Assembly: GCF_008728515.1 (NCBI RefSeq)
Contig: NC_044977.1
Span: 185,617,987 to 185,681,986, forward strand
DNA from: Papio anubis
Taxonomy: Eukaryota > Chordata > Mammalia > Primates > Cercopithecidae
Length of the DNA: 64,000 nucleotides
Reading direction: 5' to 3'
The translations under genes were made by a program, and so were the position numbers. This document shows positions 10,534 through 22,735 of this stretch, one piece after another. The number at the start of each line of letters is the position of its first letter. Positions within the stretch are counted from its first letter, which is position 1. The notes beneath the pieces were generated by a model. That model saw only the letters and a program-made list of their open reading frames with translations. It was not told the DNA's origin and did no database searches.

Positions 10534-10880
10534 TCATTCATGTCCTTTGTAGAGACATGAATGAAGTTGGAAACCATCATCTGAGCAAACTATCACAAGG
10601 ACAGAAAACCAAACACTGCATGTTCTCACTCATAGGTGGGAATTGAACAATGAGAACACTTGGACACAGGTGGGGGAACATCACACACCAGGGCCTGTCA
10701 TGGGGTGAGGGGAGGGGGAGGGATAACATTAGGAGATATACCTGATGGAAATGACCAGTTGATGGGTGCAGCACACCAACATGGCACATGTATACATATG
10801 TAACAAACCTGAGAATCGCCAGTAACGCGCGGTGTTCTGTAGTAAAGTATAATAAAAAAATAATAAAAAATTTAAAAAAA
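10534..10880 (+). mobile_element. L1 3' end, sense, 5'-truncated
   Basis: The sequence attcatgtcctttgtagaga, tgttctcactcataggtggg, accagggcctgtcatggggt and catggcacatgtatacatat is the primate L1 end of ORF2 and 3' UTR. It ends in an A-rich tail at 10847-10880. A 9-bp repeat, gaagccagc, lies at 10462-10470 and 10881-10889. The left copy sits beyond the tRNA-like segment, so both pieces appear to share one target-site duplication. Confidence 0.9.
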
Positions 10881-10889
10881 GAAGCCAGC

Positions 10890-11794
10890 TGTCTGTTCTT
10901 ATGTTATGAATTCAGTCTGAGTGAAGAAACCAGCCCTACCTGAAATAGTTGTCTTCATACAATGCACCCTTAGTGGTGAAGCATTATACATAATCCCCAG
11001 TCATCTCTTAGGAATGGAGAGCCGTGGTGCTAAATTCCTTCACACGTGCAGTGACTCTGAACTGCATATTAGGGTGAGTTGTGGATAGCTGGGTGTGTAG
11101 AGAAGGAAGGTAGGTGAAATCTGTCAGCAACCATTGCATCAGAAGTTTTATGGGTTTTCCTATACTCAGACTTCCCATATTTGGGATTGCTGAATTGCTT
11201 CAGCTTATTTCAATGATCAGGCTGGATCTGTGGGTCTCAGCCAAAAGCATGGGGGACATCAGCACTGCAGTGCCAGGAGAAACAGTCTTTAATGAACTTC
11301 AGGGACAACCCCACGAGGAAGCATGACTCTTCCTCAAAAGGCCTTAGGGTGGTTGCAAAATCCAAAAATAAGGGGGCGGACAGTGAGCTGTGGATCATTC
11401 TAAAGACAAGCAAGGGCAAAGTTGAAAAAAATGTTAAAACTCCCTTGCAAGAGAGTTTAACACCCCAGACACAGGCTTCAAGAGTGAGCAAGGAAGATGG
11501 TTATTTCTGTGGGATAAGGCTATAAATCTTAGTGTTCCAGAGCAGCTCTAGAAGGAAGAGTTCCCACAGGTGAGGGAAGGCCGGGTGAAACTGTTCCTGT
11601 AAGGACAAGGCAGACTTAGCTGCTCTTTGCCCTCTCTGATCTAGAGTGAAATCTCACCTCCTCTTCCCCAGACTCACACTAAAAGGAAGCATTAAGACTT
11701 TCCCAAGGGCAGAAACCAAGAAGGATCCACTTAAATAACAACATAGAATACAAAAATCTTGAGTTTCAAAATAAAGAAAGAGCAATTTTGAATC
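10890..11794. other. Unique non-coding stretch
   Basis: No repeat or gene is recognised. Overlapping open frames on both strands at 11114-11525 are 70-84 codons with no visible domain. Confidence 0.4.
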
Positions 11795-11965
11795 TTAGTT
11801 TCTCTCCAGCTAGTGAAGTGACTTTGGGCAAGTCATTGAATCCTTAGTCTCTGTTTTCTCAGCTGTAAGAGACAGTAATAACTTCCACAAGATGTTGTTG
11901 TGAGGATCAAGTCAGATCAGATATGTACACACACACTCTTTAAAGTGTTCCTAATGAAAAAAAAA
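11795..11965 (+). mobile_element. MIR SINE, sense
   Basis: gtgactttgggcaagtcatt, gtctctgttttctcagctgt and tgttgttgtgaggatcaagt form the sense MIR core and 3' half in order. Confidence 0.85.
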
Positions 11966-12164
11966 TTACTCTTTCCTTCTTAGCCAACCTTTTTTCTATG
12001 TTAGTGTTTCTAAATACTGAATGAGGACTGGGACAAGGGAAGAAAGGCAGTAGCGACAACCAAGTCACAAAAAGCAAGAGCTTCCTCTAAGAAGTGTTTG
12101 AATTGTCTTTCCTTTGGGGCAAAGGAAAGAACAGATATAATCAATAACTCACGAAACTCCCTCT

Positions 12165-12325
12165 GTACCATCCTTTTAGCATACATTATCTCATTTGATC
12201 TTCCCTCAAACCCCTTTGAATTGGCATACATAGCCATTATTATTTTACAAATGAGAAACCTGAGGCTCAAAGAAGGTAAGTCACTTTCTTAGGATCACAC
12301 AGTTAGCAAGTGGAGAAGTTATGAT
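12165..12325 (-). mobile_element. MIR SINE, antisense
   Basis: ttattttacaaatgagaaac, ctgaggctcaaagaaggtaa and ggatcacacagttagcaagt form the antisense MIR core. Confidence 0.85.
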
Positions 12326-12474
12326 TCCTCACCAACCCCAAGCATGTTTCAATATGCTGTCACAAGCAATTTAGAGTTCCTTTGAGATGACAAGGCAAGC
12401 TTTTATAATGCAATGTTCCAAGATATTGCCAGGGAGTGGAAAGTGAGGGCCAATTTGGGATCATATAGTAGTTT

Positions 12475-12557
12475 TATTTTTAATGTTTTTGAGGAACCTC
12501 CATACTGCTTTCCATAGTGGCTGTACTAATTTACATTCCCACCAACAGTATATTCCT
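12475..12557 (-). mobile_element. L1 ORF2 fragment, antisense
   Basis: gaggaacctccatactgctt, tccatagtggctgtactaat and ttacattcccaccaacagta are a well-known antisense L1 ORF2 segment. Only about 80 bp remain. Confidence 0.8.
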
Positions 12558-13361
12558 TAATTAATTTATTTTAATTATTTATGCTTCTGGGTAATATTTT
12601 AAGTTTGAAAATCAATGATCTAAGTACACATCTCTGCTTTTTGTAGAAAAAAAACCAAGCCTAGGGAGGAAAAAATTGCTTAAAGTTACAGAACTGTTTA
12701 GCATAGAGCACAAACTAAAAGTTCCCATAGGTGAGGGAAGGCCTCACCTCTTGTACCTCTAGACTAGGGTCATTCTCCTAGTTAGATGAGACTTGTCTTA
12801 AGACTACAGCAAATCCAAATCTCAAGGTATTATCTTGTCCTGAAGTAAAGTTTTATATTTAAGGACCTACTTAGCTGGAATGTTAATCAGATGCCTAAAT
12901 TGCCCCTAAAGGAGGATCTGTAGCAATGGACCCAGGCTTAATTTCTCTGCTATTTGAGCTAACCTATTTTTAGATCGTTCTCACTGTTTAGAAAGCACTT
13001 CCTTATATTGAACCTTATTTTTGCCTTCCTGAAACTTTCTACCCCTTTATTAGCTCTAATTCTTCCTTTCCAGAAGAATCATTCAAGTTTCTCCATGAGC
13101 TCTTTCTGATCCAAGATGAATATTTACAAAAGCTTTCATTCCTCTTTGTAAAGGTGTAGTTTTATTACTTCTCCAACCTAGTCAAATTACTCCAAAAATG
13201 TTCCAGGATGTTTGCTTTTCTCGAAAGCCATGGCAGTTAGAACTGTATCCCTTGGTATGGTTTCTTGGTTTGGAACGCGATACTCCTCTGTTTGGAAACA
13301 CCCTCTCATGAACATAGCTGACATTTGTACTATTGATTTCAAATAGCCACACTACTCTGGA
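12558..13361. other. Unique non-coding stretch
   Basis: No family recognised, AT-rich. The 15-base phrase gttcccataggtgaggga near 12721 resembles gttcccacaggtgagggaag at about 11560. Both are followed by an ggcc(t/g) context, so there may be a short local duplication of about 20 bp. Confidence 0.4.
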
Positions 13362-13383
13362 CAACAACAACAACAACAACAAA
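13362..13383. repeat. (CAA)n repeat
   Basis: Six consecutive AAC/CAA units. Confidence 0.95.
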
Positions 13384-15104
13384 AGTCCTGTGTCTTTAAC
13401 TTGTGCCTCGGCTAATCACATCACCCTTGCTTTGTGCTTTTTCACGTCTATGTATGGTCCTAATGCAGAGCAGTTGAGTTTACCCTTTCCAGTTGTGCAA
13501 TATTTGATGTGGTTCACTTTCCGATCTCGAAAATGATCCTTTGCACCCTCGATGTGTCATCTTCTATGTCAACCTCTGTGTATCTCTGAGATTATTTTTA
13601 GTAACTTTACAAATTTGTCTCTCTCTTCTCTTTCTGGTCATTAGTAAGCAGCAAAATTTTCATTTTAGATAATTAGCAACATAGGGAGAGGAGATAGGCA
13701 TAAAATAGTGGATGTGAAATTGAGCTTTCCTCCTGCCAAAATAGAGCTCCCACCAACTGCTTTTTTGTTCTTGCTGCTTTGATGAATCAACTGATTCAGT
13801 AACTTATTTAAGATATGAGGAATTGAAGCTTTCACTTCTTTCCTGCTACCTAATTTTCACTTCATCTGTGCTAATAATAATACTTGTGTTGTGACCATCT
13901 GGAAATCATTGTACATCCATACAATTGTCATCCTCTCTCTAACCAATTTTGTGATTCAACTTCCTTCTCTGGGAGAATTCAAGGAACTTCTTTTCAGAGA
14001 CTGTGCTAGCTGTCTTTAAATATTTTAAGGAATATCAAGGGTAAGAGGAATTAACATGAGGCCCCAAGAAGTAGAATTAAACCTTTTATTGGGTAGAAAA
14101 TGTAGTGAGTCACATTTTACTTTAATGTAGAGAGAAGAACTCTATTAGAATCAATGCCACTTGGAAATAGAACTGACCATCTTGTGAGGAAATGAGTTCC
14201 CTATCAAAGAAAATATTCAGGCAAAACTTAGATATTACTTTAAGGGTGGAAGACTGCATCAGAGAGAACATTTGATAACATTTCCTATAAGATCCTTATC
14301 AGTCTAAGATTTCAGTACTCTATAAAGACAGAATAACTGGAGAGGATAAGAGAGAATAACTTTAAATATTTTAGCATCAGGGAAAATGTGCCTTTCTACC
14401 TTTTTAAGTTTCTTATGTTCGTGGTAGTAAAATTCTAAGCTCAGAGTCTGTGCCTGATAAATTCCCTTTGAAGAGTTACGGTCAAAATGCCCAGCTTTGC
14501 CTTACCAGCCAGGTGAATCCACTAATAGGAAATTATGTGCATTGAATTCCCCTTCCACTTTCCAAATGCCTAGGGCCGGTAAAAAGGCAGTAGAAACTAA
14601 GTGGGAGGAAGCTGGGTTTTACGACTTAAGATATGTTAGGTTGGTTGGTTGGATTTTTAGCAGTTTGAAGCTACTAATTTTTTTTTTCACACTCAGTATG
14701 TGTCCAGAGTTAACAAGAGAGCTAGCTATTCTTATAGAAACTCAAGAAAAAAGCGTGATGAAGGCCGCATTTTGATACATGATTCCATGATTGCAGAAGA
14801 AAAAAGAACACTGTGAATCATGTCCTGACTCTCGAAACCTCTCTCCAGATTCTGGGAAGATAGTATTGGTGTTATGCCACTTGGTTTTGTAATTCTCTGC
14901 CTTTTTCCCTAAGGGATTATTACTAAGCACCTTAGAGATAATTTATTTCATATTTCAAGAGAAATATTTTCAAAACAATTTCTTTTGTGACTCGGCACAA
15001 TGAAACGACATCAGCCGGCACTATACATTTTCAATTCTCCCAACTCTTGGAATTGAGAGAGAAACAGTTTATTCTCTCCATAGTTTTCAGTTATGCATTC
15101 TGAA
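13384..15104. other. Unique non-coding stretch
   Basis: No repeat, RNA gene or supported exon is recognised across about 1.7 kb. A GGTT run lies at 14640-14654. Confidence 0.4.
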
Positions 15105-15195
15105 TCCAAGAAAGCTAGATCTGGAAAGATCCTTAGAGATCAACGATCTTCTCATTTTGTAAATGTAGATACAGGGTCAACAAAAAGGACTGGCT
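15105..15195. mobile_element. Ancient MIR-like fragment
   Basis: ggaaagatccttagagatca followed by ttctcattttgtaaatgtag resembles an ancient mammalian repeat module common in MIR/L2-era sequence. The family is uncertain. Confidence 0.35.
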
Positions 15196-16153
15196 GTTCA
15201 ACAGCATGTGTTGATTCAGCAATGCAGCCTTCAGTGACATAGAGCATGCAACGCTCTTTTTCAGTGATCTTTCTAAACCACATGTTATCCCCTCCCAGAA
15301 CTATCGGGTGATGTGGTTTTATAATGTGCACTGCCTAGTATATAAATATGTGTTACCTCAGAATTAGCTGAAATCAATCAGGCAAGTCACAATTATGCAG
15401 AGCTATCTACAAGACCTCTTTTTATTTTGATAGGGTGGGGATTAGAAGCTAAAGAACAGAAGGACATCAGATACTTGAGTGGAAGGAGATATAGCCACTA
15501 ATGTCGAAAAGAGATCAGAAAAAAGAAAGCCAAGAGGAGAGAACAAGTTGAACAGGAATATAGTATCAGTTCTATTGATTGCATGTGCTAGTGGCAACTA
15601 TGCACAATGGTATCTGCCAAGTGTACACATGCAACTTCACTGGAACACTGACACAGAGCTGAGTGACACATGGTAGCATGCTTTGCATGTTTATGAGTTA
15701 TTGTCAATGCTGCCAACTTGATTATAAGGGAACTTTGTTCCAAAGGTTTTCTTAATTGAGGTATCACTGTAATGTTACAGATGGCTTATATAATACGTTG
15801 ATAAAATTAGAAAGTAAAGTACTGAGATGTCTGGTTCGTCACCCACCTAGCTCTCCACATCCCACAGGTGGGCTCATTGAACTCTGTCTGGAGGTGAACA
15901 CTATCATAAAGTCTGCATCCAAAATCCATTCACATTTTTATTTATTCATACATTCATTTTCATTCAACAAACACAAGGATACCTGTGTTAGCAAGCCATT
16001 GCATCCACTAACACATAGGACAGTCTTACAACAACATGCAACAAGTTTGACTAGACTGCTTATGTATGATCTTTTTATCAGCAATATTGAGGCCAGTCTA
16101 TCAACAAACGTGTTTCTAGATTTATCAGATTAGTGTTTTTATATATATTTGTG
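15196..16153. other. Unique non-coding stretch
   Basis: No family recognised. The 125-codon plus frame at 15756-16133 has no recognisable domain and no convincing exon context. Confidence 0.4.
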
Positions 16154-16185
16154 TGTGTATGCATATATATATATATGCATACACA
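16154..16185. repeat. Perfect 32-bp AT-rich palindrome
   Basis: The left arm tgtgtatgcatatata and its exact complement meet with no spacer at 16169/16170. Flanks are further TA/TG repeat. The structure could extrude as a cruciform and is prone to length change. Confidence 0.9.
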
Positions 16186-16679
16186 TATATGTATCTAAAA
16201 CACAATTCCATGATGCCTAAATGACTTCATATATTGTTGTTAAAATTAAAGGCATAATGAAGTAAATATGCATTTCAAATAATTATTTATATTTTATTGA
16301 TTTTGTAAAGCTATAAGAATGAAAATATGACTCAAGAAAAACATAGCAGAGAGGAAAGTAACATCAGCAATATGGTGGTAGGTATAAGAGTCTCCAGCAT
16401 ATATCCTTTCACAGAAAAAAATGCATTTGAAAAATCATCCAGGCATAAAAATAACTTCACAACAGATAAAGGAATCCAGATGAGAGATTGCGGTGCCTGG
16501 GTGGAGCATAGAAATGATAAAAGATACATTGAAGATATTATAAAGGATAGTTTCACACTACCCATGTCAGCCCTCCTGCAAGCTCTTGGAGTGCAGTGTA
16601 GAGAGAGATACCTTCAAGGTAGAGGAAGGAAAGTAAAGTGAACATTTGGTTTTGCCATGGACATACTCCATTAACATTA
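16186..16679. other. Unique non-coding stretch
   Basis: No family recognised. Overlapping 104-codon plus and 77-codon minus frames at 16327-16641 lack any recognisable motif. Confidence 0.35.
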
Positions 16680-17020
16680 GTGCCAGACTGGCTCCTGCAA
16701 ACCGAGGCTCCAGGCCCACCCTAGTGCCAGGACGTCCTCACAGGAACAAAGCACCAGCCAAGCCCTTGTGAACCCAGAAACCTGGTTTGCCTGCCAACTG
16801 ACCCAGGATTCAGGTCAGCCCACCTGAGGACTGAAACAGCATACCTACCCACAGACCCAACAAGCTGCTCACACAAAATTAAGCCAGCTGACTTGTAAAG
16901 GGCTTTCCTTACCAAAATCAGTCTGTAACTTTAGAAGAAGTGCTTACTTCTTAAAATACACAGACACCAATGAAAGGTATCCAAAAAATCTAGGGAGAGG
17001 AATCAAAGCAAACCACTACA
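16680..17020 (+). mobile_element. Possible L1 5' UTR-type segment
   Basis: GC-richer sequence with phrases such as ggcccaccctagtgccagga and caccagccaagcccttgtga resembles the minisatellite-like 5' UTR of older L1 families. The sense L1 body starts about 400 bp downstream, after an Alu. If this is the same element, most of ORF1 and the first part of ORF2 are missing. Confidence 0.4.
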
Positions 17021-17038
17021 AAAAAAAAAAAAAAGAAA

Positions 17039-17324
17039 GACCAGGCATGGTGGCTCACACCTATAATCCCAGCACTTTGGGAGGCTGAGGTGGGCAGATC
17101 ACAAGGTCAGGAAATCAATACCACAGTGAAACCCCTGTCTCTACTAAAAATACAAAAAATTAGCTGGACGCGGTGGCGGTCAACTGTAGTCCCAGCTACT
17201 TGGGAGGCTGAGGCAGGAGAACAACACGAAACCGGGAGGTGGAGCTTGCAGTGAGCCAAGATCGCACCACTGCACTCCAGCCTGGGCAACCGAGCGAGAC
17301 TCCATCAAAAAAAAAAAAAAAAAA
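17039..17324 (+). mobile_element. Alu, sense, full length
   Basis: Both monomers are present (ggtggctcacacctataatc near 17049, then ggagcttgcagtgagccaag near 17242), with an A tail at 17307-17324. The right monomer has AluY-like sites (ggagcttgcagtgagcc). It separates the putative L1 5' segment from the L1 body. An A-rich run precedes it at 17020-17034, so the target duplication cannot be read. Confidence 0.95.
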
Positions 17325-17329
17325 GTCAT

Positions 17330-20262
17330 CAACTCACACCAAAAAAAGACAGAAAGGAAAAAGAGAACTCCTGAGTATATAGAAAATGATTAACCAAATG
17401 ACAATTGTAATTCCTTCCTGTCAAGGAATGGATAAATTTCTAAAAATACACAATTTACCAATACTAAATTATGAAGAAATAGGAAATCTGAATAGGCCAA
17501 CAATGAGTAAAGAGATTTAATCAGTAAACTAAAACCTCCTAGCAAAGAAAATCCTACGACCTGATGACTTCAATGGTGAATTCTAACAAACTTTTATAAA
17601 GAATTAGCACCATTTCTTGTCAAAATCATTCAAAAAAATTAAAGAGGAGGGAACACTTCCAAAGGTACTTTATGAGGCCAGCATTACCTTGATAGCAAAG
17701 TCAGACAAGGATAATAAAAGAAAGGAAAATAATTAGTCAACATTCCTAATTTACATATATACAAAAATCCTTAACAAACTACTAGCAGACAAAATTCAAC
17801 AGGACATTAAAAAGTCCATACAGCACGATCAAGAAAGATTTTTTTCCAGGAATGCAAGGATGGCTCAAACACGCAAATCAATAAACGTGATATATCACAT
17901 TAACAGAATGAAGGATAAAATTACATGATCATCTCCATAGATCCAGAAAAAGCATTTGACAATATATAACATCATCTAATGGTAAAAATTTCAACAAATC
18001 AGATATAGAAAGAATGTAGCTCACACAATGAAGGCTATATACAACAAGCCATAGCTAACATCATACTCAATGGTGAAAGGCTGAAAGCTTTTTTTCTCAG
18101 ATTAGGAAAGAAGAATGCTGACTGTCACCATTTATATTTAATATAATTCTGGAACTCCTAGCCACAGCAATTAACCAAGAAAAATAAATTGGCATCCGAA
18201 TCAGAAAGGAAGAGATACAATGGTGTCTGTTTGCAGATAACATTATGTGTATATATATATATATAAAAACACTAAAGACACTACCAAAAAAAAACCCTGT
18301 TAGAATTAATAAATTCAGCAAAGTTGTAAGATACAAAATCCATCTACATTAATTAGCTGAGTTTCTATATACTAACAATGAACTATCCAAAAATCAAATT
18401 AAGAAAATTCTACTTAGCCTAAAAAAAAACTGAAGAATGAATTTAGTCAATATGGTAGAAGACCTGTAAACTGAAAACAAAAAAATTGATTTTAAAATGA
18501 AAGAAGACACATATACATGAAAAGACTTCCCGTATGCATGGATTCAAAGAACTAATATTGTTAAAATGCCCACACTACTCAAAGCAATACACAGAGTCAG
18601 TGCAATCTCTATCAAAATTTCAAGGCCATCTTTTACAGAAATAAGAAAAAAGAATCTTTAAAATTATATGGAACCACAAAACACCAAATAACCAGCAAAT
18701 TTGAGGAGAATAAACAAAGCTGGAGGTGTCATAAAACGTAATTTCAAAATATAGCAGAAAGCTACTGTAATAAAAACAGCATGGTATTGGCATAAACACT
18801 GACAGTATATGGTTGATTGGCCTTCCATAAAGGTACTAAGAACATACAATGAGTAACAGATAATCCTTTTAATAAATCTGACAAGGAAAAATATCCACAT
18901 GCAGAAGAATAAAATTGGACCCTTATCTACCACAATACACAAAAATCAGCTCAAAATGAATTAGAAACTTAAACATAAGGCCTGAAGCTGTAAAACTACT
19001 AGAAGAAAACATAGAGAAAAAGCTTCTTGACACTGGTGTGGGAAATGATGTTTTGGATGTAACTCCAAAAGTTCAGCCAACAAAAGCAAAATAGACAAGT
19101 GGGGTTGCATCATACTAAAAAGCTATTGCACAGTAAAGGAAACAATCAACACAGTGAAAAGATAATCTACATAATAGGAGGAAATACTTTCAAACCATAT
19201 ATCTGATAAGGAGTTTCATACAAAATATATAAAGAACTGAAACAATAGCAACAAAACAAATAACCTGATTTAAAAATGGGCAAAGGACCTGAATAGAAAA
19301 GAAGACATACAAATGATCAGTAGTTATAAGAAAAAATACTCAAATCACTAATCATCAGGGAAATGCAAAGCGAAACCACAATAAGATATTATCTCACAGC
19401 TGATAAAATAGTTATCATCAAAAATACAATAGATAACAAGTGTCAGTGAGGATGTCAAGAAAAGGTAACCCTTGTACACTGTTGGTGGAAATGTCCATTT
19501 GAATAGCCATTATGGGAAACAGTATGAAGGTTCGTACAAAAATAAAGAATATAACTACTATATGTCCAGCAACTCCACTACTGGATATATGTCCAAAAAA
19601 AATTAGTAACTTGAAGAGGTATTTGCATTCCTATGTTCATTGTAGCATTATTCACAATAGCCAAGATATAAACTGTCCATCAACAAACGAATGGATAAAG
19701 ATTATGTAGTAGATATACACAATGGACTATTACCCCTTAAAAAGAAAAAAAAAAGTGCTATCATTTGTGGCAACATGGATGAACCTAGAGGAAATTATGC
19801 TAAGTGAAATAAGCCAGGCACAGAAAGACAAATACTGTACAATCTCACTTAAATGTGGAATTTTAAAAAGTTGAATTCATAAAAGCAGAGAGTAGAATGG
19901 TGACTGCCAGGGTCTGGTGGTGGGGAGCTGGGGTGGAGAATGAGAGATGTGACTCAAAGGGTACAAAATTTCAGTTATGCAGGATGAATAAATCCTGGAG
20001 ATCTATATAGCATGGTGACTATAGTTAACAACAATAATACTTGAAGTGTGCTAAAAGAGTAGATCTTAAATGTTCTCAACACACAAACATATACAAAGGT
20101 TGTGTTGTTTGATGTGAGTTGATGGATATATTAATTAGCTTGATTGTGGTAATCATTTCACAGTATATGTGGATATTAAAACATCATGTTGTATGCCTTA
20201 AATACACACAACTTTTATTTTCCAGTTACACCTTAATAAAGAGAGAAAAAGAGAAAAAGCAG
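17330..20262 (+). mobile_element. Old L1 (L1M-like), ORF2 3' part and 3' UTR, sense
   Basis: Landmarks of L1 ORF2 appear in order: ggaatggataaatttctaa, gaagaaataggaaatctgaa, gaggagggaacacttccaaa, gaggccagcattaccttgat, gaccttatctaccac-like text near 18920, aatgcaaagcgaaaccaca and ggatgaacctagaggaaatt. The 3' UTR has gcttgattgtggtaatcatt, and the end is A-rich. Many frameshifts and stops break the reading frame, so it is inactive. The 3' UTR resembles L1MA/L1MB-type ends. A short TA run lies at 18249-18264. Confidence 0.9.
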
Positions 20263-21480
20263 AAGCTGATATTATACTTTATGTTTCACTAAATGGCCAC
20301 TGTCAGCTGATGTTAATGCAAACTAATATTATGTATATATTACTGTTATTATGTAATGATATCACTCTAACTTTTAATATACAGGAAATTGCTTCAGCAT
20401 TTTAGATAAAACCTCTAGAGAAAGTGTCACATAAAATATTTGTATTTAAAATCTCTTTGTATGAAAAAGTATCTTTCTGTGTAACTAGCATATACTCTTT
20501 CATTTTTGATAACAAAATATATCTATTGGATCATATTTCCTATTCTGCCTAGGCTACCTAGAAACTTAGATTTAAATTGAAATTCAGTCACAGAACCATA
20601 TGGTTTGTATGGTTTGCTTAGTTCTCTTTTACTTAGTATTGAATGTTTAATTTCTTTTTAGTAAACAAATCTCACAAACAGCACTTTTTATTAGCTGCCT
20701 CAATCTACTTTATTAAAATGAAAAACATATTAAGTCATATATAGATTATAAATAAATTATATGTAGATTATTAAATCAACATTTATTTACATATTTAAAT
20801 TTATCAAATAAACTTTGAATTTCAGTCATGACAGAATAGTTTTTATTGTAGTAACCTTCCTGTTGAAGACAATTATAACTACTAAAAGTATGTATATAAA
20901 GCAAGTATTTAAAGGCCTATAAGAGCAAATAATGTAGACCTGATTTGAGAACTATGAACTTGGGAATAATAAAAGTACAAATACCAAGCTCCAAATCTAC
21001 CCTGGCATTTTACCTGGAAGAATTTTCCAGTTTTCATAGTACAGTATCTGAAAGTGGAAAGTAAAGTAACCAAGTAAAAAGCATATTACCAGATAGAGAA
21101 GACAGAGGTTGGAGGTTGTGGTTGCCCAAGTGGCTAGAACACAAGGTACAAGATCCCAGAGAAGTCAAAACTTCACAAATAAACTCCAACATCTTTGTAA
21201 ATATTTCTTAGAGTCCCTGTCCAGTGCCAATTTGGGCATATCCAGGACTAGAAATCCTTAAGAAAACAGTAGATTGGAAACTGGAAACACTGTCAGAGAT
21301 TTTAAAAACTATGAAGTGCTAGAAACAAGAGAGATTGGAGTTGAAGCTTCACAAAGGCGGGGAAACCTTGGTAAATACTCAGAGTTTTCAGCTGAGACCC
21401 AAGAGGATAAAAATCTAAAGGACCATGCATTAAGAGTAAGGACTATGCCTCCGAAGTATGGGCAAAGCTGAAATAAATAT
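20263..21480. other. AT-rich non-coding stretch
   Basis: Very AT-rich, with no assignable family. It may include further diverged L1 sequence, because an L1 ORF1-like segment follows in the same orientation. Confidence 0.4.
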
Positions 21481-21759
21481 GACTTAACGAAGTCCAAAAC
21501 CAGTACCTGACAGGACTAAAGAGATATGCTCAAACTTTCTCTACCAGAGGAAATTGTAATCCTTTCAGGAGGAAGATAATATTATTTAGAATCTCAAAGA
21601 TGTTTTGTCCAAAACTGCTAAAATCAAATTTAAAATGACAAAATATGGTAAAAATAGAATCAAGTGATCAAAACCTTAGAGAAATAGGTAGATAAATGAA
21701 ACAGATTCATAGGTGGTTTAGATAATGTAGTTATCAGAAACTTAAAAATAGCTAGAATT

Positions 21760-22055
21760 GACCAGGTGCGGTGGCTCATGCCTGTAATCCCAGCACTTTG
21801 GGAGGCCAAGCTGTGTGAATTGCTTGAGTTCAGGAGTTCAGACCAGCCTAGGCAACATGGTGAATCCCCACCTATACTAAAGAGAAACAAGAAGTTAGCT
21901 GGGTGTGGTGGCTCACACTTATAGTCCCAGCAACTCTGCAGGCTGAGGTAGGAGGATCACCTAAACCTGGGAGGTCAAGGCTGCAGTAAGCCTTGATTGT
22001 ACCACTACACTTCAGCTTAGACAATAGAGTGAGACCCTGCCTTAAAAAAAAAAAA
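21760..22055 (+). mobile_element. AluJ, sense, full length
   Basis: A diverged dimeric Alu (gtggctcatgcctgtaatcc near 21771, right monomer gtcaaggctgcagtaagcct near 21973) with a short A tail. Direct repeats flank it: agctagaatt at 21750-21759 and agttagaatt at 22056-22065, one mismatch. High divergence fits the oldest Alu class. Confidence 0.95.
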
Positions 22056-22351
22056 AGTTAGAATTAATATTTTGAAAAATAGAAGGAGATATAAATAATT
22101 TTACCAGAGACTTAAAATTTACAAAAAGTCAGATGGAAGTTATAGAACTGTAAAATACTGAAATGAACTTATAAATTCAATATACTGTTTGTTCACAGGA
22201 AGCAAAATAAAAGACTAGTGAACTGAATGATGGGTCAGCATAAAATATTTAAACTGAATCAGTAAAAAGAAAAAGGATGAAAAATAAGAAAATATTTTAA
22301 GAAACATACAAAACACAATAAATAAAACAAATCTAGCATGCATATAATTGG

Positions 22352-22510
22352 AGTTGAGAAGGAAAGGAGAGGAGAGGAGGGGAGGAAAAGGGGATAGCAG
22401 GAGAGGGGAGGGAATGTAAGGGGAGAGGAGAGAATGGAAGGGTAGAGGAAAATAGGGAAGGAAAGGGGAGTCAAGAGAAAAAGTAGGGGAGAGAAAGAGA
22501 GTGAAAGATA
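22352..22510. repeat. Polypurine (GGAGA)n-type tract
   Basis: The plus strand is almost pure A and G, with gagagg, ggggag and aaagg units. It starts exactly where the L1/HAL1 ORF1 sequence has its own short gaaggaaaggagag stretch, so it probably grew from that seed. Long minus-strand open frames (Ser/Pro/Leu/Phe-rich) are artefacts. Confidence 0.9.
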
Positions 22511-22605
22511 AAGTGATATAGAAAGAAATTCTGGCCATTTTTGAAAGCAGGTAATAAACATGAAATCACAGATTCAATAAGCTCCCTGAACTTCAAGCAG
22601 GCTAA

Positions 22606-22641
22606 AATCAAAGAAAAATATTTAATCAAAGAAAAATATTT
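22606..22641. repeat. 18-bp tandem duplication
   Basis: aatcaaagaaaaatattt is present twice in exact tandem (22606-22623 and 22624-22641). It looks like a recent slippage or duplication event within L1-derived sequence. Confidence 0.9.
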
Positions 22642-22735
22642 AATCACCAAAAAAGGCACAACAAATATACATATAAGCTTATTTCAACACTATGAAACCA
22701 TACATAGCATCTTTGACATCAGGATATCAGCCTGA

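Larger units (their letters stand above)
21481..22735 (+). mobile_element. L1M/HAL1-type ORF1 remnant, sense, interrupted
   Basis: The order of cttaaaaatagctagaatt, cagatggaagttatagaact, agtgaactgaatgatggg, tataattggagttgagaagg, attctggccatttttgaaag, cacagattcaataagctccc and gcaggctaaaatcaaag parallels the ORF1 region of older L1 and HAL1 elements. The frame is destroyed. An AluJ (21760-22055) and a purine tract (22352-22510) interrupt it. Confidence 0.6.

Noticed and set aside
22215..22561. Minus-strand frames of 100-107 codons
   Set aside because: They read through the purine tract and L1/HAL1-derived sequence. Composition is Ser/Pro/Leu/Phe-rich with no domain.
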